Position numbers and translations under genes: made by a program. This document shows, piece by piece, positions 16,861-24,572 of a DNA stretch of 64,000 bases (positions within the stretch are counted from its first letter, which is position 1; each line of letters opens with the position of its first letter). The stretch spans positions 1-64,000 of the forward strand of contig DEWE01000009.1 of the NCBI GenBank assembly GCA_002363125.1, in the 5' to 3' direction. The stretch comes from Candidatus Saccharibacteria bacterium UBA3218 (GTDB taxonomy: Bacteria; Patescibacteriota; Saccharimonadia; Saccharimonadales; Saccharimonadaceae). A model generated the notes under the pieces. It had not been told where the DNA came from. It did no database searches and was given only the letters and a program-made list of their open reading frames with translations.

Positions 16861-18609
16861 ATGGACGAAGATGGGCAGTATCTTTATCATCCTTTAGAAA
16901 ATATCGAAGATGTAGATCTTTTTTATGAGGCAGTAGAAAGAAACCACCTAACGAAGGCTATTTCACCCGAACGGCCATACACATATTGGACGATAGAATT
17001 GTACGATCAAAAAAATGGTATTCGTGGGGGCGGAGGCCTTGGTGTACTCGCGGCTGACACGCGTCGGATAGCCGAAAAAATGGACGTGCCGTTTGCGTTA
17101 ATTACGCCTTTTTATCCATACGAAACGCACCAAGTCGTGGAAAACGGTTTAATGCGCGACGAACATATTTCAGTAGACTACAAAAAATTTGGTTTTAATT
17201 TTGTCGACACGGTAAATATAAAGTGTTGCGGAAATCTATGCAGATTGGATGTTATCGAAAAAAGGTTTAAAAATACTAGGATTATCGCTATTACTGAGCC
17301 GAATTTTGGCGAATTGTATTCTGGGATGAGTGGTTCGGATCATAGATTATATCAAGAAGTGGCGCTGGGTTTTGGTGGTTATGCAGCGTTAAAACTTCTG
17401 GGGTTAAAGCCCGCGATCATGCAATTAAATGAGGTGGCAACCTTTTTTGCAGCGCTCGCAAGGCTCGATGAACTTGTAAAAAATGGTATGGATTTTTATG
17501 AAGCAGTTGTGTACACGAGAAAGCATACTTTGTACACAAATCACACTTTGGTTCAGGCTGCCGAAGCGGAGTTTTCTTACGATCAATTCGAAAAATATGT
17601 TTTTCCAAACTTATATTCTCCGGCACTCAAAAAATGGTTATCTGATAAATTTACAGATGGACATATAAAATTATCATCGGCAACAATAGAAATTGCGGAA
17701 CTTAGAAGTGGAGTCTCCAAGCTCCATACTAGAGTTGCAAATTACAGAGATATAGCGGGCGAAAGAATAAAATTCAAGCCAATCACTAATGGCATAGATA
17801 TGGATAATTGGGTACTACCGGAAATTCTGGAATTTTATAAAAAGTCTGAGATCATCGACGAAATTAATCTACCAACGGGTTCTTATATAGAAAAACTAGA
17901 CAAAAACTTAACTGCCGACGTGGTTCATGAGTTGAAATCTACTGGACGAAAAGTTATGAATGAAATCCTTAAAAAATATCCGGATCATAATGGTAAAATT
18001 TTACATTTTGGAGATGATGATTTTATCTTCTGCTTTAAGCGAAGATTTGTGGATTATAAGCGCCCAGATTTACCATTCCGCGATTTACAAAGGTTACGAA
18101 ATGTTTTAGAACCACGCAATGCGCATTATATTTTGTCTGGACGGGTGCATACTGGTGACGAAGTTATGAATCAAAAGTTGCAAAAGTTATTGGAAGCCAT
18201 AAAGTCCGATGACTACCTAAATGGACACGTGCATTATATTCCTGATTATAATGAAGAATTGGCCTACGGCCTGTCTGTTGGATCTAATGCCGCAATAAAT
18301 GTGCCAATTGTTGGGCTCGAGGCCTGCGGTACGTCCTGGATGAAAGACATGGCAAATTTGAATTTCCTAATTTCTACACACGACGGCGGAGTTGCTGATG
18401 CTTCTTTGAATTCATATTTAAATATCTCTGGCGATAATGAAAGCGAGGAACTAAATATGTTATATCAACGCATGGAAGAAGCTTTAGCTGCCAATCAAAA
18501 TGATTTTGATTTAGAAACCATAATTAAGCAACAGTTGGCCGCATACCTTCCTGTGATTTCTGGTAGTAGAATGTTAAAAGACTATCTTGACTATTTGTTT
18601 CCGGCATAG
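16861..18609 (+). CDS. Short alpha-glucan phosphorylase (GT35 family)
   Basis: Phosphorolytic cleavage of alpha-1,4-glucans to glucose-1-phosphate is predicted. The 582 aa length is shorter than the usual 800 or more. Recognisable GT35 blocks in order: GGGGLGVLAADTRRIAEKM (about 57), QLNEVATFFAALARL (about 183), TNHTLVQA (about 222), PITNGIDMDNW (about 304), CFKRRFVDYKRPDL (about 390), GRVHTGDEVMNQKL (about 426) and GLEACGTSWMKDMANLNFL (about 482) with the PLP lysine in WMKD. ATG follows TATAAT (16845-16850) by 10 nt. It is followed by an intrinsic terminator. Together with GH97 it suggests use of imported or stored glucan. Confidence 0.75.
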   Translation: MDEDGQYLYHPLENIEDVDLFYEAVERNHLTKAISPERPYTYWTIELYDQKNGIRGGGGLGVLAADTRRIAEKMDVPFALITPFYPYETHQVVENGLMRDEHISVDYKKFGFNFVDTVNIKCCGNLCRLDVIEKRFKNTRIIAITEPNFGELYSGMSGSDHRLYQEVALGFGGYAALKLLGLKPAIMQLNEVATFFAALARLDELVKNGMDFYEAVVYTRKHTLYTNHTLVQAAEAEFSYDQFEKYVFPNLYSPALKKWLSDKFTDGHIKLSSATIEIAELRSGVSKLHTRVANYRDIAGERIKFKPITNGIDMDNWVLPEILEFYKKSEIIDEINLPTGSYIEKLDKNLTADVVHELKSTGRKVMNEILKKYPDHNGKILHFGDDDFIFCFKRRFVDYKRPDLPFRDLQRLRNVLEPRNAHYILSGRVHTGDEVMNQKLQKLLEAIKSDDYLNGHVHYIPDYNEELAYGLSVGSNAAINVPIVGLEACGTSWMKDMANLNFLISTHDGGVADASLNSYLNISGDNESEELNMLYQRMEEALAANQNDFDLETIIKQQLAAYLPVISGSRMLKDYLDYLFPA

Positions 18610-18621
18610 TAAAATATTGAC

Positions 18622-18643
18622 AAGTCTGGTATCAGACTTTTTT
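18622..18643 (+). terminator. Intrinsic terminator / possible attenuator before secE
   Basis: AAGTCTG-GTAT-CAGACTT with a run of T. Part of it can pair instead with downstream sequence (TGGTATC with GATGCCA, up to 18650), a competing hairpin that would break the terminator. Confidence 0.65.
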
Positions 18644-18674
18644 GATGCCAGTTTAATAAATAATAAGGAGTAAG

Positions 18675-19061
18675 ATGGCAAAAATCACCAGTATTAAAGC
18701 AAGTGACGGACCTTCAAAAAAAGAAGAGGCCGACACGCCGACAATTACTCGTAAAAAAGTTGTCGTAAAAGACAAAAAATCAACCAAAACTAAACGTAAA
18801 GAAATGAAAGCTGCCGAGAAAAAAGTAGCTCTCGAAAAGAAATCAGACAAAAAACCATTTATATTATTTAGACCATTTGTGTATCTTGGTAGATACATCC
18901 GTGACTCATGGAAAGAGTTGCGACAAGTGCGCTGGCCAAATCGCAAAGCGACTTGGAAAATGGTACTTGCAGTAATAATATACACAGCAATCTTTATGGT
19001 ATTTATATTATTACTAGATTTGTTCTTTACATGGTTATCTAACTTAATTTTAGCTAAATAG
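18675..19061 (+). CDS. secE: Preprotein translocase subunit SecE
   Basis: Small essential subunit of the SecYEG channel. At 128 aa it is longer than the usual 60-65 because of a Lys/Glu-rich N-terminal extension of about 65 residues. The conserved part is YIRDSWKELRQVRWPNRKATW followed by one membrane helix (about residues 98-120). Strong Shine-Dalgarno (AAGGAG) before the ATG. It forms the classic secE-nusG pair, 11 nt apart. Confidence 0.93.
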   Translation: MAKITSIKASDGPSKKEEADTPTITRKKVVVKDKKSTKTKRKEMKAAEKKVALEKKSDKKPFILFRPFVYLGRYIRDSWKELRQVRWPNRKATWKMVLAVIIYTAIFMVFILLLDLFFTWLSNLILAK

Positions 19062-19072
19062 AAGGGAGAAAA

Positions 19073-19621
19073 ATGGCAGTAAACAGATATGATGACACTA
19101 GAGCGTGGTATGCAATTTCCACCTATAGTGGTTACGAAGATAAGGTTGCGGATTCAATCAATCAACGTACTAATACGGTAGAAATGGCTGATAAGATTTT
19201 TGAAGCGATCGTGCCAAAAGAAAAGCAAATTGAAATCAAAAACGGTAAGCGCAAAATCGTAGATCGCAAAATTTTGCAAGGCTATGTACTAGTGGATATG
19301 AAATTATCCGATGAAACTTGGTACATTATTCGCAATACTCCTGGCGTAACTGGTTTTATTGGTACCGGTACGCAACCAACCCCAGTTTCCGAAAAGGAAA
19401 TCGCTAAAATTAAGAAACGTATGGGCGTGGAAGATCCAAAATTCTCTGTAAAATACGAAGTTGGTGAAGTGGTTTCTATCACGGATGGTCCATTCAAGGG
19501 ATTTGATGGCGCAATTTCCGAAATTGATGCCGCTAAAGGCAAGCTCAAAGTTATGGTGTCCATGTTCGGACGCGAAACACCAGTGGAACTTGATGCATTG
19601 CAAGTAAAACAATTAAATTAA
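19073..19621 (+). CDS. nusG: Transcription termination/antitermination protein NusG
   Basis: 182 aa, normal length. N-terminal NGN domain starts RAWYAISTYSGYEDKVADSI; the middle shows LVDMKLSDETWYIIRNTPGVTGF (quoted in parts); the C-terminal KOW motif is VGEVVSITDGPFKGFDGAI. It binds RNA polymerase and links it to Rho or ribosomes. Shine-Dalgarno GAAGGGAG. It is followed by a long foldback element and terminator that separate it from rplK, with which it is often cotranscribed in other bacteria. Confidence 0.95.
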   Translation: MAVNRYDDTRAWYAISTYSGYEDKVADSINQRTNTVEMADKIFEAIVPKEKQIEIKNGKRKIVDRKILQGYVLVDMKLSDETWYIIRNTPGVTGFIGTGTQPTPVSEKEIAKIKKRMGVEDPKFSVKYEVGEVVSITDGPFKGFDGAISEIDAAKGKLKVMVSMFGRETPVELDALQVKQLN

Positions 19622-19626
19622 TAATA

Positions 19627-19747
19627 GTAAAGAATATCCCATTCTTGGGAGCGCTCCGGGGCGCTCGACCTTTCGGGTCGTCCGCGTCCCAAGGGGTGGT
19701 ATGCCCAAGTCTCACTCCCTCGAATCGGGATATTCTTTACTTTTTTT
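19627..19747 (+). repeat. GC-rich foldback element A inside the nusG terminator
   Basis: Outer arms GTAAAGAATATCCC (19627-19640) and GGGATATTCTTTAC (19727-19740) are perfectly inverted and are followed by seven T, i.e. a terminator stem. The 86-nt interior is GC-rich with further hairpins (GAGCGCTCCGGGGCGCTC; CGACC-TTTC-GGGTCG). Its complement CGAGCGCCCCGGAGCGCT matches the mnmA element at 16 of 18 positions, and GCGCTCGACCT is shared with the tgt element. Confidence 0.75.
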
Positions 19748-19758
19748 GATTATTTTGA

Positions 19759-19764
19759 TATAAT
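19759..19764 (+). promoter_or_regulatory. Extended -10 promoter of rplK
   Basis: TGATATAAT with the -10 box at 19759-19764, about 50 nt before rplK, leaving a leader of about 42 nt that contains the Shine-Dalgarno sequence. Confidence 0.65.
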
Positions 19765-19813
19765 ATACAAGTTACATATTGCTTCTAAATTATAAACTTA
19801 ACAAGGATTAAAG

Positions 19814-20242
19814 ATGGCAGAGAAAAAAGTTATCGGTAATTTGAAATTACGTATCCCGGCAGGCCGTGCAACTGCAGGACCTCCGGTAGGTTCTACACTT
19901 GGTCAGTGGGGCCTTAATATGATGGATTTCATTAACCCATTCAATGAAAAAACCAAAGATCTGATGGGTAAAAATGTAATCGTCCACATTCAGGTGTACG
20001 AAGACCGCACGTTCGATTGGAAAAGCTTGGGCCAACCAGTAGATGATCTCATTCGCGAAGCGATCAAGATTGAAAAGGGTTCTGGCAAACCAAACACTGA
20101 CAAGGTTGGTAAAATCACCAAAGCTCAACTCAAAGAAATCGCTGAGAAGAAGATGGATCAGCTCAACGCCATAGATATCGAAGGCGCGATAAAAGTTGTA
20201 GCTGGCACCGCTCGTTCAATGGGCGTGGAAGTTGTCGACTAA
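19814..20242 (+). CDS. rplK: 50S ribosomal protein L11
   Basis: 142 aa, normal length. It shows the L11 hallmarks LRIPAGRATAGPPVGSTLGQ, then the GKNVIVHIQVYEDRTFDW segment (quoted in part), and the RNA-binding C-terminal domain with KITKAQLKEIAEKKM and GTARSMGVEV. Binds the GTPase-associated centre of 23S rRNA. In most bacteria rplK is directly followed by rplA; here a terminator and a nucleosidase gene intervene. Confidence 0.96.
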   Translation: MAEKKVIGNLKLRIPAGRATAGPPVGSTLGQWGLNMMDFINPFNEKTKDLMGKNVIVHIQVYEDRTFDWKSLGQPVDDLIREAIKIEKGSGKPNTDKVGKITKAQLKEIAEKKMDQLNAIDIEGAIKVVAGTARSMGVEVVD

Positions 20243-20255
20243 TTTGTCTTAGTTT

Positions 20256-20290
20256 AAAAAATCCACTCTTTTTGCAAAGGGTGGATTTTT
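20256..20290 (+). terminator. Intrinsic terminator after rplK
   Basis: AAAATCCACTCTTT-TTGC-AAAGGGTGGATTTTT; long stem with A/T flanks, able to work in either direction. Confidence 0.85.
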
Positions 20291-20341
20291 GTGTTATAAT
20301 AAAAATCTGTACATTAAAAATTTGCTATGGGAGGGATAGTA

Positions 20342-21022
20342 ATGAAAAGAAAAGTAGGTATCGTAGTTGCAGTTACAGAAGAGCAAGCACCATTTTTGAA
20401 AGTATTCGGTATGCCGAGCCATTTCTACAAAGATGATTGTTACGATATAGTATCATGGAATAAATATCGTGATGAGATTTATTTAATCAAGAGTGGTTAT
20501 GGTGAAATAGCAGCAGCTTCCGCTACTCAACACTTGATCGATAAGTTCGATGTAGAACAAATCATCAATTATGGCGTAGTCGGGGGTCTATCTGAAGACT
20601 TACGCGTAGGCGATATAGGTATAGTACGAAAAGTGGTACATTATGGTTTTGATGTATCGGCTACTGGAAAATATCCTGTGGGTAGATACCCAAAACATAA
20701 TGACTTATTCTTTATGCCAAAGAAAAATGCTTTTACGGAAGACATAATGCATTTGTATAAAGAATTCGTTTGCGCATCTGCGGATAAGTTCGTCGAGGGT
20801 AGAGAGGCAAAAATGCAACTTAGAAGAGACTATGGAGCGGATATTTGCGAAATGGAATCAGCAGGAATAATCATCACCTGCAACAGGAACAATATACCGT
20901 GTAGCTTTTTAAAAATAGTGTCTGATAGCATTAACGAGGGTAACGAAGCTTTCAATAAAAACGTTAATAATGTTTCAACCCTTTGTGTTAATGAATTGGC
21001 AAAAATCCTACTTAAGATTTAG
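20342..21022 (+). CDS. mtnN: 5'-methylthioadenosine/S-adenosylhomocysteine nucleosidase-like (PNP/UDP family)
   Basis: Predicted to cleave adenine from methylthioadenosine or S-adenosylhomocysteine, or to act on another nucleoside. 226 aa, usual size. Family features: GIVVAVTEEQAPFL at the N-terminus, NYGVVGGLSEDLRVGDIGIV (about 81) for the GxAGG block, CEMESAGI (about 181) with the substrate-binding Met-Glu, and IVSDSINEGNE (about 205) with the catalytic Asp. The start ATG 20342 follows GGGAGGG. Its own promoter (TGTTATAAT near 20296) and flanking terminators show that it is an independent unit inserted in the ribosomal protein cluster. Confidence 0.8.
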   Translation: MKRKVGIVVAVTEEQAPFLKVFGMPSHFYKDDCYDIVSWNKYRDEIYLIKSGYGEIAAASATQHLIDKFDVEQIINYGVVGGLSEDLRVGDIGIVRKVVHYGFDVSATGKYPVGRYPKHNDLFFMPKKNAFTEDIMHLYKEFVCASADKFVEGREAKMQLRRDYGADICEMESAGIIITCNRNNIPCSFLKIVSDSINEGNEAFNKNVNNVSTLCVNELAKILLKI

Positions 21023-21042
21023 GTCGCAGAAGCGGCCTTTTT
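21021..21042 (+). terminator. Intrinsic terminator after the nucleosidase gene
   Basis: AGGTCGC-AGAA-GCGGCCT, 7 bp with one G-U pair, followed by T5. It begins within the stop codon. Confidence 0.75.
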
Positions 21043-21066
21043 CTTGCTAAAAATAGAGGGGTGTGG

Positions 21067-21072
21067 TATAAT
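21067..21072 (+). promoter_or_regulatory. Extended -10 promoter and leader of rplA
   Basis: TGGTATAAT places transcription start near 21079, leaving a leader of about 59 nt with a partial hairpin (CGGGAG ... CTCG) and a Shine-Dalgarno GAAAGGA. Autoregulation by L1 is plausible but not shown. Confidence 0.6.
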
Positions 21073-21137
21073 GTAATAACTAAATTTAATTCATGTCGGG
21101 AGAGTTTTGCTCGTTATTACCGCAGAAAGGATAAATT

Positions 21138-22037
21138 ATGGCCGAAGAAGAGGTCAAAACTAATGAAGCACCAGTGGAGGAAGTCCAGGCAGAAGAGCCA
21201 GAGACTTTTGCAAAATCTGGTAAAAAGTCTAAGAAACATATCGAAGAAGTAAAAGCTGAGGAAGAGCGCCAAGCTCGCAAAGCTGAGCGCAAAGCCACTG
21301 AAGCCACTGAGAAGCCAAAGGGTGCTGCTCCAGTTACCCGTCCTAAAATAGAACGCCGTGGCAAAAAATATCAAGAAGCCGCAAAAATGATCGAAAAAGG
21401 GAAGGCTTATTCTCTAAAAGATGCTATTGAATTAGCTATTAAGTCTAACCCAGCTAAATTTGACGCCAGCGTAGAGATTCATACTAAGCTCGGTGTAGAT
21501 CCACGTCAGGCAGATCAAAATATTCGCACTACATTAGTGCTCCCTAATGGCAATGGTAAAAACGTACGCGTAGCTGTGTTTGCTCCAGCTGATATGTGTA
21601 AAGTTGCAAAGGCTGCTGGTGCCGATATAGCCGAAGATGAAGAGTTTATAAAACAACTCGAAAAGGGCGTAGTCGATTTCGATGTACTTATTTCTACTCC
21701 TCAATACATGCCAAAACTTGGTAAGTATGCACGTTTGCTTGGTCCTAAAGGTTTGATGCCAAATCCAAAAGCAGGCACCGTGACTATGGATATTGAAAAA
21801 GCTGTGAAAGATTCTAAGGCTGGTAAGGTGGAGTATCGTGTAGATAAACAAGCTATTGTACATATTGGAGTAGGCAAAGTTTCCTTCGGCGCAGATAAAC
21901 TAATCGAAAACGCAAATGCGTTCTTTGATAGCTTAAAATCTCAAAAACCTGCTTCGATCAAAGGTTCCTATGTGAAGTCTGTATTTATTACTACTACAAT
22001 GGGTCCATCCATCGCGATCGAAAATCTTTACAACTAA
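21138..22037 (+). CDS. rplA: 50S ribosomal protein L1 with charged N-terminal extension
   Basis: The 299 aa protein is about 70 residues longer than usual. The extra N-terminus is rich in Glu, Lys and Ala ([20 protein letters not shown]) and precedes the normal L1 start [13 protein letters not shown]. Conserved L1 blocks follow: [42 protein letters not shown], and the C-terminal [18 protein letters not shown]1 binds the L1 stalk of 23S rRNA and often its own mRNA. It is flanked by terminators, so it is transcribed alone. Confidence 0.95.
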   Translation: MAEEEVKTNEAPVEEVQAEEPETFAKSGKKSKKHIEEVKAEEERQARKAERKATEATEKPKGAAPVTRPKIERRGKKYQEAAKMIEKGKAYSLKDAIELAIKSNPAKFDASVEIHTKLGVDPRQADQNIRTTLVLPNGNGKNVRVAVFAPADMCKVAKAAGADIAEDEEFIKQLEKGVVDFDVLISTPQYMPKLGKYARLLGPKGLMPNPKAGTVTMDIEKAVKDSKAGKVEYRVDKQAIVHIGVGKVSFGADKLIENANAFFDSLKSQKPASIKGSYVKSVFITTTMGPSIAIENLYN

Positions 22038-22038
22038 A

Positions 22039-22064
22039 AAATAGCCCTTCGGGGCTATTTTTTT
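22039..22064 (+). terminator. Intrinsic terminator after rplA
   Basis: AAATAGCCC-TTCG-GGGCTATTT followed by T; a UUCG-tetraloop hairpin. Confidence 0.92.
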
Positions 22065-22080
22065 ATGCTATAATAAGTTT

Positions 22081-22644
22081 ATGGAATTAAACTTTAGCAA
22101 TTTAGGAACACCAGAAATGTTAATTATGGCGGCGGCCGGCTTAGCGCTATTATTCTTTGGCTACCGTATTAAAAAAATTGCTTTCTTTGTAATTTGGTTT
22201 ATATTGGGTTTTAATCTAACCAATATTTTGTTACCCACAATTATAAAAATCTCACCAGAAGTAGTGTCATCGGAATTATGGCAGGCTTTGTTGCCAGTCG
22301 GTGGAGGTTTGCTACTTGCGCTACTTGGTTTTTCGATCGAAAAGATTTGCGTGGCGGGAATTTGCTTTGCGTTAGTTATGATGATAACGGTGCAATATTT
22401 TGGCACAGAAATCCAGACACTTGCGATTGGTGGAATTGTGGGCGTGATTGCAGCTGGCGCGGCCACGGCGTTAATGAAACCAGCGGTGATTATCGCCACA
22501 TCCGTAGCTGGTGCGTATGCGATAACTTTAGCACTTCTAGTATTAGTACCGAGTATAGATAAAAACACTTTTTACTTTCCGATATTAATTGGTCTTTCGG
22601 TGCTTGGCTCTGCCATACAATTCTCCACGACAAAAAGGATATAA
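22081..22644 (+). CDS. Polytopic membrane protein of unknown function (DUF4203-like)
   Basis: A 187 aa protein with about seven short hydrophobic helices rich in Gly and Ala and almost no soluble loops, similar in layout to the DUF4203/TMEM198-type domain. No catalytic motif is visible. ATG is 6 nt after TATAAT (22069-22074, preceded by TGC), so the mRNA is probably leaderless; the promoter sits right behind the rplA terminator. It ends in a bidirectional terminator shared with the convergent gene. Confidence 0.6.
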   Translation: MELNFSNLGTPEMLIMAAAGLALLFFGYRIKKIAFFVIWFILGFNLTNILLPTIIKISPEVVSSELWQALLPVGGGLLLALLGFSIEKICVAGICFALVMMITVQYFGTEIQTLAIGGIVGVIAAGAATALMKPAVIIATSVAGAYAITLALLVLVPSIDKNTFYFPILIGLSVLGSAIQFSTTKRI

Positions 22645-22670
22645 AAAATCCCCCTCACGGGGGGAATTTT
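22642..22670. terminator. Bidirectional intrinsic terminator
   Basis: CCCCC-TCAC-GGGGG flanked by A-run and T-run; placed between convergent genes and overlapping the stop codon of the minus-strand gene. Confidence 0.85.
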
Positions 22671-23094
22671 ACATTCCGCCAAACGCATATTCGCGTTCTG
22701 CGGCCTCTGCGGCAAGGGTTATCTCGTACCCGTACTCTTCTTCGAGGATAGAAGGTAAATCATCTATCTCACCAAGATATCTCTCCATCCTACAATGAAG
22801 CCTTTTCATGGCGTAATAAAAATGATCCTCGAGCTCTACCGGATCAACGGCTGATCCATCTTCGATTTTATACAGAGCAGATTTTGCTCTCAGCACCATC
22901 TGCCGGTTAAAGGCCAGCACTCTTCTCGGACTAAAACCGAGAATTTTGTTGACGGAGATCTGGAGACCGTGGTCTTTAATCTGCCTGGAAAAGATCTCCA
23001 AAAACGAAATCCTTTTTTCCAACTGCTTTAGGTATCCGAGTTCTGCCTTGTTTATGGCTTCTTTTAGATATATTGTTCTTACTGTTTTTGCCAT
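22669..23094 (-). CDS. Small helical cytoplasmic protein of unknown function
   Basis: A 141 aa, mostly helical, charged protein without membrane segments or known motif (MAKTVRTIYLKEAINKAELG at the start, AEAAEREYAFGGM at the end). I use the ATG at 23094; upstream in-frame codons lie within the probable leader. Base composition is richer in GC than the neighbours, as for the gene at 12533. It has a consensus promoter at 23174-23202 and a leader of about 70 nt beginning with a perfect 6-bp hairpin. It sits on the opposite strand inside the ribosomal protein cluster. The function is unknown. Confidence 0.55.
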   Translation of the reverse strand: MAKTVRTIYLKEAINKAELGYLKQLEKRISFLEIFSRQIKDHGLQISVNKILGFSPRRVLAFNRQMVLRAKSALYKIEDGSAVDPVELEDHFYYAMKRLHCRMERYLGEIDDLPSILEEEYGYEITLAAEAAEREYAFGGM

Positions 23095-23173
23095 TTTAAG
23101 ATACGACCTTTCGGTAACTAGAGCTTTAAAATTTAAGGGTAATCCCACTCCAGTAGCACTAAGTGCTCTTTTT

Positions 23174-23202
23174 ATTATATCACACTTATGAATATATGTC
23201 AA
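23174..23202 (-). promoter_or_regulatory. Consensus sigma70-type promoter and leader hairpin
   Basis: Minus strand TTGACA (23197-23202), 17 nt spacer, TATAAT (23174-23179). The transcript would start near 23167 and begin with the hairpin AGCACT-T-AGTGCT (23155-23167). Confidence 0.75.
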
Positions 23203-23232
23203 TATTATATTGCTTTATTTGGCCATGTGTGA

Positions 23233-23238
23233 TATAAT
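23233..23238 (+). promoter_or_regulatory. Extended -10 promoter of the rplJ-rplL operon
   Basis: TGATATAAT (box 23233-23238) followed by the L10 leader. Confidence 0.7.
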
Positions 23239-23240
23239 CT

Positions 23241-23330
23241 ATGGCAGTTACCAAAGACAGTGGCGACTTTCTCAAGTTTAATCATGCCACCGAGGAAATA
23301 TTCTTGTATTTATTTGGTGACGCTATTTAA
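23241..23330 (+). promoter_or_regulatory. Ribosomal protein L10 leader (autoregulatory mRNA structure)
   Basis: The segment CCAAAGACAGTGGCGAC (23251-23267), a spacer, and TGCCACCGAGGAAAT (23285-23299) match the conserved core of bacterial L10 leaders, where L10-(L12)4 binds and represses the operon. GTGGC pairs with GCCAC. It lies directly downstream of a promoter and 41 nt before rplJ. Confidence 0.85.
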
Positions 23331-23371
23331 CAATTAGCTAACTAAATATTAATTAACCAAAGGAACTTTTT

Positions 23372-24001
23372 ATGGCAATTTCAAAAGATAAAAAGAACAC
23401 ATTGGTTGCTGATCTTACCGAGCTTCTTTCTAATTCTAAAATGGTAGTCTACGCTAAATACGAAGGTCTTACCGTAGCAGAATTGCAAGAGCTCCGCAAA
23501 ATGGCGCGTGAAGCAAATATCAAGATCAAGGTAGTAAAGAACCGTCTTGTAAAAGTTGCAATGAAAGAAATTGCGGCCTATAAAGACACTGACGCTTCTG
23601 GTCTAACTGGTCAATTGCTTTACGCTCTAGGTTCTGACGAAGATTTCGATGCGGCAAAAGTTTTGACAAAATTTGCCAAGACTCATGCCAAAATGGAACT
23701 CATTGGTGGTTTTAACGGCGAAGGCGCAACTCTTTCAAAAGAAGAGATTACCACGCTTGGAAACCTTCCAACCAAGAACGAACTTATCGCTCAGGTTGTG
23801 GATACACTTCTTTCTGGTATCAACGGCATCGTTTCTGGACTTGAAAACAAACCAGAAACTGTAGCTGCTAAACCAGCCGAAGAAGAACCAAAGGCCGAAG
23901 AAAAACCAGCAGAACCTGCAAAGGAAGAAACTAAAGAAGCTGAGGCTACCGAAGAAAAATCTGAAGAAGCTCCAGCTGAAGCAGAGAAAGCAACCGCTTA
24001 A
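23372..24001 (+). CDS. rplJ: 50S ribosomal protein L10 with acidic C-terminal tail
   Basis: Anchors L7/L12 dimers on the ribosome. The N-terminal domain is standard ([19 protein letters not shown], then [14 protein letters not shown]). The 209 aa protein is about 40 residues longer than typical because of a Glu/Ala/Pro/Lys-rich tail (from about residue 165). The Shine-Dalgarno is AAAGGAA. It is cotranscribed with rplL, 23 nt downstream, under the L10 leader. Confidence 0.95.
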   Translation: MAISKDKKNTLVADLTELLSNSKMVVYAKYEGLTVAELQELRKMAREANIKIKVVKNRLVKVAMKEIAAYKDTDASGLTGQLLYALGSDEDFDAAKVLTKFAKTHAKMELIGGFNGEGATLSKEEITTLGNLPTKNELIAQVVDTLLSGINGIVSGLENKPETVAAKPAEEEPKAEEKPAEPAKEETKEAEATEEKSEEAPAEAEKATA

Positions 24002-24024
24002 TATTAATTCTAGAAAGGAATTTT

Positions 24025-24399
24025 ATGGCAACTGATATCAAGAAGTTGGCTGAAGAGCTTGTCAATTTGACCGTGCTCGAAGTTAACGAACTTAAAACCT
24101 TACTTAAAGACGAATACGGCATTGAGCCTGTTGCAGCCGTTGCGGCTGTTGCAGCTGGTGGTGATGCCGCTGGTGCTGATGAAGGCAAATCTGAATACGA
24201 CGTAGTCTTGAAAGACGCTGGCGCACAAAAGATTGCTGTCATCAAGGCCGTAAAGGAAGCTACCGGACTTGGTCTTGGCGAAGCTAAGGCTATCGTAGAT
24301 GGTGCTCCTGCAACTGTAAAAGAAAAAGTCGCTAAGGCTGATGCCGAGGCAATGAAGAAAGCTCTTGAAGAAGCTGGTGCTACTGTAGAGCTCGCCTAA
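24025..24399 (+). CDS. rplL: 50S ribosomal protein L7/L12
   Basis: 124 aa, normal length. N-terminal dimerisation helices ([20 protein letters not shown]), Ala/Gly hinge ([16 protein letters not shown]), and C-terminal domain with [20 protein letters not shown] and [20 protein letters not shown] (factor-binding helices). Recruits translation GTPases. Shine-Dalgarno AAAGGAA. Its terminator hairpin contains foldback element B. Confidence 0.97.
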   Translation: MATDIKKLAEELVNLTVLEVNELKTLLKDEYGIEPVAAVAAVAAGGDAAGADEGKSEYDVVLKDAGAQKIAVIKAVKEATGLGLGEAKAIVDGAPATVKEKVAKADAEAMKKALEEAGATVELA

Positions 24400-24430
24400 A
24401 TAAGCAAAGTTAGCTAATTGTATTCAATTT

Positions 24431-24556
24431 AAAAAGACCGAAAACGGTACCTTACGGGGTATTTCGGAGCGCGGCAGCGCGAGAGATAGCGCGCAAGCCC
24501 CGTGACGACGGGAGCGAGCGACGCGGCCCTGTGAAGTATTGTTTCGGTCTTTTTTG
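24431..24556 (+). repeat. GC-rich foldback element B inside the rplL terminator
   Basis: Outer arms AAAAAGACCGAAA and TTTCGGTCTTTTT form a terminator stem, extended by mostly wobble-compatible pairing to 24454 and 24531. Between them lies a 77-nt GC-rich core (24455-24531) that is the reverse complement of the core in iscS (62483-62559), with 73 of 77 positions identical; all four differences are transitions. Confidence 0.85.
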
Positions 24557-24572
24557 TTGTATAATAGTTGTT

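Noticed and set aside
23241..23330. 29-codon frame starting 2 nt after a -10 box upstream of rplJ
   Set aside because: It coincides with the conserved L10 leader core, and an ATG only 2 nt from the -10 box would lie upstream of the transcription start.
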